A stretch of 64,000 nt of DNA, taken from contig NZ_PGGW01000063.1 of the NCBI RefSeq assembly GCF_002794255.1, forward strand, positions 59,304 to 123,303. The letters run 5' to 3'. Each line of letters begins with the position of its first letter. Position 1 is the stretch's first letter. The position numbers and the translations under genes were made by a program. The notes under the pieces were generated by a model. The model was not told the origin of the DNA, did no database searches, and worked only from the letters and a program-made list of their open reading frames with translations. Origin of the DNA: Streptomyces carminius (lineage in GTDB: Bacteria > Actinomycetota > Actinomycetes > Streptomycetales > Streptomycetaceae). Of the stretch, positions 61,125-64,000 are shown piece by piece.

Positions 61125-63701
61125 CTACTCCGTGGCGATCGCGTTCAGGACGTTCATCCGCCCCGCCCGGAACGCCGGCACCAGCGCCGCCGCCAGACCC
61201 ACCACCGCGGCACCCACGAACACCGTGATGATCGTCGGCCACGGGATCTCCAGGACCATCAGCCCCTCCAGGGCCAGCAGCTGCTGCGCCGCCATCCCCC
61301 AGCCCAGCCCCAGACCCACGCCCAGCAGCGCACCGAACAGCGCGATCACCAGCGACTCCAGCCGGATCATCCGCCGCAGCTGCCGCCGCGACAGACCGAT
61401 CGCCCGCATCAGGCCGATCTCCCGCGTCCGCTCCACCACCGACAGCGCCAGCGTGTTCACCACACCCAGGATCGCCACCACGATCGCCAGCGCCAGCAGC
61501 CCGTACACCATGTTCAGCAACTGCCCCACCTGGTCCTCCAGCAGCTGCTTGTAGTCGGCCTGATTACGGACCGTGTACTGCGGGAACGGCTCCAGCTCCT
61601 GCTTCAGCGCCGCGTACGCCGCGTCCTCCCGGCCCTCCTCCGCCTTCGCGAACATGATCTGGTTCAGCGGCATCTCCGCCTCCGGCACGTACCGCTCGGC
61701 CGTCGCGATGCTCAGATACATCGCACCCTGGTCCATGCTGCTGTCCGCCACCGTGACCGCGTTGACCGTCAGCTCCGCCGTCTCCCCGCCGGCGAAGTCC
61801 ACCCGGACCTTCTCGCCGACCTCCAGACCGTGCTCCCCGGCGAAGTCCTCCGGCACCGACATCGCACCCGGCTCGTACGCGGCCGCCAGCTCACCGGAGA
61901 CCGTCTCCGTCCGCAGATCCTCCGCATACGTCGGAGAAGCCGCCGTCACCGACTCCTCCACCGGCTCCCCGCCCGGCGGCGTCAGCACCACGTCCAGCAC
62001 CCGGTACTCGGTGACATGCTCCACACCGTCCACCGAACGCATCGCCTCGGCCGCACCCGGCACCAGCGGCTCACCCGTGTCCGACTGCAGGATGAAGTCC
62101 GCCCCCACCGACCTGTCCAGCTCGTCACCGACCGACGCCACCAGCGAGGCACCCACCACCGACAACGACGCCACCAGCGCCAGCCCGATCATCAGCGCCG
62201 CACCCGTCGCACCCGTACGGCGCGGATTGCGCAGCGCGTTCCGCTCCGCCAGCCGCCCCACCGGACCGAACATCCGCAGCAGCACCACGCTCAGCACACG
62301 CACCAGGAACGCCGCCAGCATCGGCCCGATCAGCACGAAACCCACCAGCGTCAGCAGCACACCCAGGCCCAGGTACCCACCGCCGGCCGCCATCTCGTCC
62401 GTACCCGCCGCCGCCAGCAGCGCACCCGCACCGGCCAGCGTCAGCACCAGACCCACACCGGCACGCACCCGGCCAACCCGGCTGCCCTCCGCCGGCAGAC
62501 CGTCGTCCCGCAGCGCCGCCATCGGCGACACCCGCCCGGCACGCCGCGCCGGAAGATACGCCGCCAGCACCGTCACCAGCACACCCAGCGCCACACCGAC
62601 CACCGGCGTCGTCCACTTCACCGTCAGATCGTCCGTGCTGAGGTTCATGCCCAGCAGACCCATCAGCTCCATCAGCCCGACGGCCAGCCCCACACCGGCG
62701 GCCACCCCCAGCACCGACCCCAGCACACCCAGCAGCACGGCCTCGACCAGCACCGAACGGTTCATCTGCCGGCGGCTCGAACCGATCGCCCGCATCAGGC
62801 CGATCTCCCGCGTCCGCTGCGCCACCAGCATCGAGAAGGTGTTGACGATCAGGAAGATCCCCACCAGCAGCGCCACACCGGCGAAGGCCAGCAGCGCGTA
62901 CTCCATGAAGTCCATGAAGCCGCCGATGTCCTCCATGCCCTCGGCCGTGTACTCCTCCCGCGTCTGGACCTTGTACTCGCCCGAGCCCAGCGCCGCGACG
63001 ACGTTCTCCTTCAGCTCCGCCTCGCTGACGCCCTCGGCCGCCGTGACGTGCACCTCGGTGTAGACATCCGAGCCGCCCAGCAGCTTCTCCTGCACCGTCT
63101 CGGTGTCGAAGTTCACCACCGTCGCACCCGGGTTCGTCGTCCGGAACTCCGTCACACCCACGATCTCGGCCCGGAAGTCGCCCAGCGCCGAGATCGTGCG
63201 CAGCTCGTCACCCAGCTCCAGACCGTGCTTCTCCGCCGTGTCCGCGTCGACCATCACCTCCCCCGGGCCGCGCGGCTCCCGGCCCGACGCGATCTCCAAC
63301 GACCGCTCGTCGGACTCGCCCCAGTTGCTCGCGATCGTCGGAGCACCGGTGGTGGACCCGATGTTCTCGTTCTCGGAGTTCACCACCGTCACACTCATGC
63401 TGGAAGCGCTCCCACTCGCCGAGGCGACCCCCTCGACCCCCCGGACCTCCTCCAGCACCGAACCCGGCACCGTCTCCGGCTTCCCCGTCGCCGGACCCTC
63501 GTCGCCCTCCGCGTCCTGGGACGAGACGGTCACATCCGCCGACGTGTCGGCGAACAGCCGGTCGAACGTGGCGTTCATGGTGTCCGTGAACACCAGCGTC
63601 CCGCACACGAAGGCCACCGACAGCAGCACCGCCACCAGGCTCAGCAGCATCCGGCCCTTGTGCGCGAAGAAATTCCGCAGCGAAGTCCTCAGAATGGTCA
63701 C
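61125..63701 (-). CDS. ABC transporter permease, FtsX/MacB-like
   Basis: An 858-residue permease with the same architecture as the one at 20985. It has an N-terminal helix (about 18-38), an extracellular domain (about 40-260), an FtsX core (about 265-405; NTFSMLVAQRTREIGLMRAIG), a central helix pair, a second extracellular domain (about 510-720) and a second FtsX core (NTLALSVVERTREIGLMRAIG). The GTG at 63701 overlaps the ATPase stop (GTGA). Substrate unknown; it is a paralogue of the system at 20 kb. Confidence 0.92.
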   Translation of the reverse strand: MTILRTSLRNFFAHKGRMLLSLVAVLLSVAFVCGTLVFTDTMNATFDRLFADTSADVTVSSQDAEGDEGPATGKPETVPGSVLEEVRGVEGVASASGSASSMSVTVVNSENENIGSTTGAPTIASNWGESDERSLEIASGREPRGPGEVMVDADTAEKHGLELGDELRTISALGDFRAEIVGVTEFRTTNPGATVVNFDTETVQEKLLGGSDVYTEVHVTAAEGVSEAELKENVVAALGSGEYKVQTREEYTAEGMEDIGGFMDFMEYALLAFAGVALLVGIFLIVNTFSMLVAQRTREIGLMRAIGSSRRQMNRSVLVEAVLLGVLGSVLGVAAGVGLAVGLMELMGLLGMNLSTDDLTVKWTTPVVGVALGVLVTVLAAYLPARRAGRVSPMAALRDDGLPAEGSRVGRVRAGVGLVLTLAGAGALLAAAGTDEMAAGGGYLGLGVLLTLVGFVLIGPMLAAFLVRVLSVVLLRMFGPVGRLAERNALRNPRRTGATGAALMIGLALVASLSVVGASLVASVGDELDRSVGADFILQSDTGEPLVPGAAEAMRSVDGVEHVTEYRVLDVVLTPPGGEPVEESVTAASPTYAEDLRTETVSGELAAAYEPGAMSVPEDFAGEHGLEVGEKVRVDFAGGETAELTVNAVTVADSSMDQGAMYLSIATAERYVPEAEMPLNQIMFAKAEEGREDAAYAALKQELEPFPQYTVRNQADYKQLLEDQVGQLLNMVYGLLALAIVVAILGVVNTLALSVVERTREIGLMRAIGLSRRQLRRMIRLESLVIALFGALLGVGLGLGWGMAAQQLLALEGLMVLEIPWPTIITVFVGAAVVGLAAALVPAFRAGRMNVLNAIATE

Positions 63702-64000
63702 GACACCCGCCCGAACGTGTCGAACGCCTTCATCCGGTCCAGGACCGCCTCGGCCGTCGGCCGCCGCATCTCGTCCACGATCCGCCCGTCCGCCAGATAC
63801 AGCACCCGGTCCGCGTACGCCGCCGCCACCGGGTCGTGCGTCACCATCACGATCGTCTGGCCCAGCTCGTCCACCGAACGCCGCAGGAAGCCCAGCACCT
63901 CCGCACCCGCCCGCGAGTCCAGGTTGCCGGTCGGTTCGTCACCGAAGATGATCTCGGGGCGGGCGGCCAGGGCCCGGGCGACGGCCACGCGCTGCTGCTG
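63698..64000 (-). CDS. ABC transporter ATP-binding protein, C-terminal part only
   Basis: The last 100 residues of a MacB/LolD-type ATPase; the gene continues beyond the right edge. The end of the signature (QQQR), Walker B EIIFGDEPTGNLDSR and H-loop VTHDP are visible. It is strongly similar to the ATPase at 20033 over this stretch. Its stop overlaps the permease start. Confidence 0.92.
   Translation of the reverse strand, partial: QQQRVAVARALAARPEIIFGDEPTGNLDSRAGAEVLGFLRRSVDELGQTIVMVTHDPVAAAYADRVLYLADGRIVDEMRRPTAEAVLDRMKAFDTFGRVS

Noticed and set aside
57695..61228. 1177-residue open frame antisense to mfd
   Set aside because: It mirrors a textbook Mfd on the other strand; its composition (Arg/His/Pro/Leu) is a G+C-bias shadow with no domain.

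Overview
The window is chromosomal DNA of a Streptomyces-type actinomycete. It has very high G+C with strong G/C bias at third codon positions and frequent GTG starts. It carries a tRNA-Leu(UAA) of the bldA type, resuscitation-promoting factors, a c-di-AMP riboswitch and many long G+C-rich terminator hairpins. Gene order (sigma factor/hut, cbs, thiolase, bldA, cfa, ndh, ppx, divIC, eno, rpf, mazG, surA-like, mfd) resembles, from memory, the SCO3066-SCO3111 region of S. coelicolor. No phage, IS element, CRISPR array or rRNA was seen.

Layout. 1-2.0 kb: partner-switching module (anti-sigma kinase, STAS antagonist, divergent SigB/SigF-type sigma factor). 2.2-7.8 kb: histidine-utilisation operon hutU-M20 amidohydrolase-hutF-hutI with overlapping genes. 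8-11.8 kb: membrane protein, RpiR-type regulator, an orphan KASIII-like enzyme with atypical codon use, and a small membrane protein. 12-19.2 kb: cystathionine beta-synthase, SGNH hydrolase, thiolase, three small or hypothetical proteins and a Bax1-I family protein. 19.6 kb: bldA. 20-23.5 kb: MacB/FtsX-type ABC exporter. 23.7-31.6 kb: cfa, NDH-2 with two Rex-like operators, a RelBE/Phd toxin-antitoxin pair, ppx-DUF501-divIC and eno. 31.8-36.2 kb: two Rpf/LysM proteins (one behind a ydaO riboswitch), a P450 and a VapBC pair. 36.3-40 kb: two DUF4190-like paralogues flanking an MFS exporter, then a small membrane protein. 40-49.6 kb: mazG with surface-glycopolymer-like genes (sialyltransferase-like, GT8-like/pyruvyl transferase, acyltransferase, polysialyltransferase-like, GT2) and a SurA-like lipoprotein. 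49.8-57.2 kb: Ser/Thr kinase with a membrane partner, a lipoprotein, CocE hydrolase plus ATP-grasp, and an aldo/keto reductase. 57.3-64 kb: mfd and a second MacB/FtsX-type exporter cut by the window edge.

The themes are envelope growth and remodelling (Rpf, DivIC, cfa, glycopolymer genes, exporters), developmental or redox control (bldA, a TTA-containing gene, Rex sites, c-di-AMP riboswitch, sigma partner switching) and small accessory insertions (two toxin-antitoxin pairs, the KASIII-like gene). The most interesting candidates are the 40-49.6 kb glycopolymer cluster with mazG translationally coupled to it, and the KASIII-like enzyme that lacks the usual catalytic Asn.
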